From: Cytophagales bacterium
Lineage (GTDB): Bacteria; Bacteroidota; Bacteroidia; Cytophagales; Cyclobacteriaceae
Length of the DNA stretch: 7,462 nt
Reading direction: 5' to 3'
NCBI GenBank assembly: GCA_003537495.1
Contig: DPSB01000272.1
Location: forward strand, 1-7,462
In this document: piece after piece, positions 7,348 to 7,462 of the stretch
How positions within the stretch are numbered: the first letter of the stretch is position 1
Layout of the letters: every line of letters starts with the position of its first letter
The notes under the pieces: generated by a model
What the model saw: the letters and a program-made list of their open reading frames with translations, nothing else
Told to the model about the DNA's origin: nothing
The model's database searches: none
Program-made: the position numbers and the translations under genes

Positions 7348-7462
7348 ATGAAATTTAAATCTCTACTTGTAATTCTGTTTATGATTGCTGTTGCTGGCAA
7401 GGTATTAGCCCAGGACGAGTCGACACCGTATAGACCAGTTCGCTTTTTAATAAGTGGCGCTC
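7348..7462 (+). CDS. N-terminus of an exported protein, 3' end cut by window
   Basis: Thirty-eight codons are visible from the ATG at 7348. The start MKFKSLLVILFMIAVAGKVL followed by AQ is a typical Sec signal peptide: two lysines, a hydrophobic core, then a likely cut after Ala21 (VLA, then QDEST), so the protein should be periplasmic or outer membrane. The mature part begins QDESTPYRPVRFLISGA, too short to identify. A possible -7 element, TATCATTG (7318-7325), lies 22 bases before the ATG with no good -33. The gene is divergent from the rtcB leader; the region between 7259 and 7347 holds nothing else I can support. Confidence 0.75.
   Translation, partial: MKFKSLLVILFMIAVAGKVLAQDESTPYRPVRFLISGA

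Overview
The window looks like part of a Bacteroidota chromosome, probably of the Cytophagales type. I base this on moderate GC content, starts that mostly lack a Shine-Dalgarno sequence, promoters of the TTTG-N20-TAnnTTTG type, a DKNYY protein, and a katG/oxyR pair and RtcB whose sequences look like Bacteroidota versions. The taxonomic call is inference. I saw no CRISPR array, tRNA, rRNA, transposase or phage gene.

Layout, left to right. (1) A minus-strand gene for a membrane-anchored DKNYY-repeat protein runs off the left edge (1-945). A perfect 14-bp palindrome sits just before its start. (2) A strong terminator (975-1005) closes the minus-strand catalase-peroxidase gene katG (1025-3223). 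(3) A 174-bp divergent control region follows (3224-3397). It holds a good katG promoter and an ATAG-N7-CTAT OxyR-type site that overlaps the start codon of oxyR. (4) oxyR (3398-4333, plus) encodes a peroxide sensor with Cys199 and Cys208 in place. (5) An intergenic inverted repeat of the kind scattered through many genomes lies at 4344-4416, followed by a terminator at 4445-4470. (6) A minus-strand group is read from right to left: rtcB (start 7008), then two related small TPR genes (starts 5513 and 4965), ending at the 4445-4470 terminator. (7) Upstream of rtcB is a promoter, a roughly 125-nt transcribed leader or small RNA, and an intrinsic terminator (7092-7258). (8) A plus-strand gene for an exported protein starts at 7348 and runs off the right edge.

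How the parts work together. katG and oxyR form a classic peroxide-defence module: OxyR senses peroxide through a disulfide and would activate katG from the shared intergenic region while limiting its own expression. The second module is an RNA ligase with an N-terminal extension, two TPR proteins of unknown role, and a leader with competing RNA foldings. The most interesting possibility is that rtcB is controlled by transcription attenuation: the leader contains a terminator, a GGGUUU segment that could pair with the terminator's 5' arm, and a 25-codon reading frame that starts at the likely transcription start and covers that segment. This is inferred from sequence only. The alternative is a free-standing small RNA.
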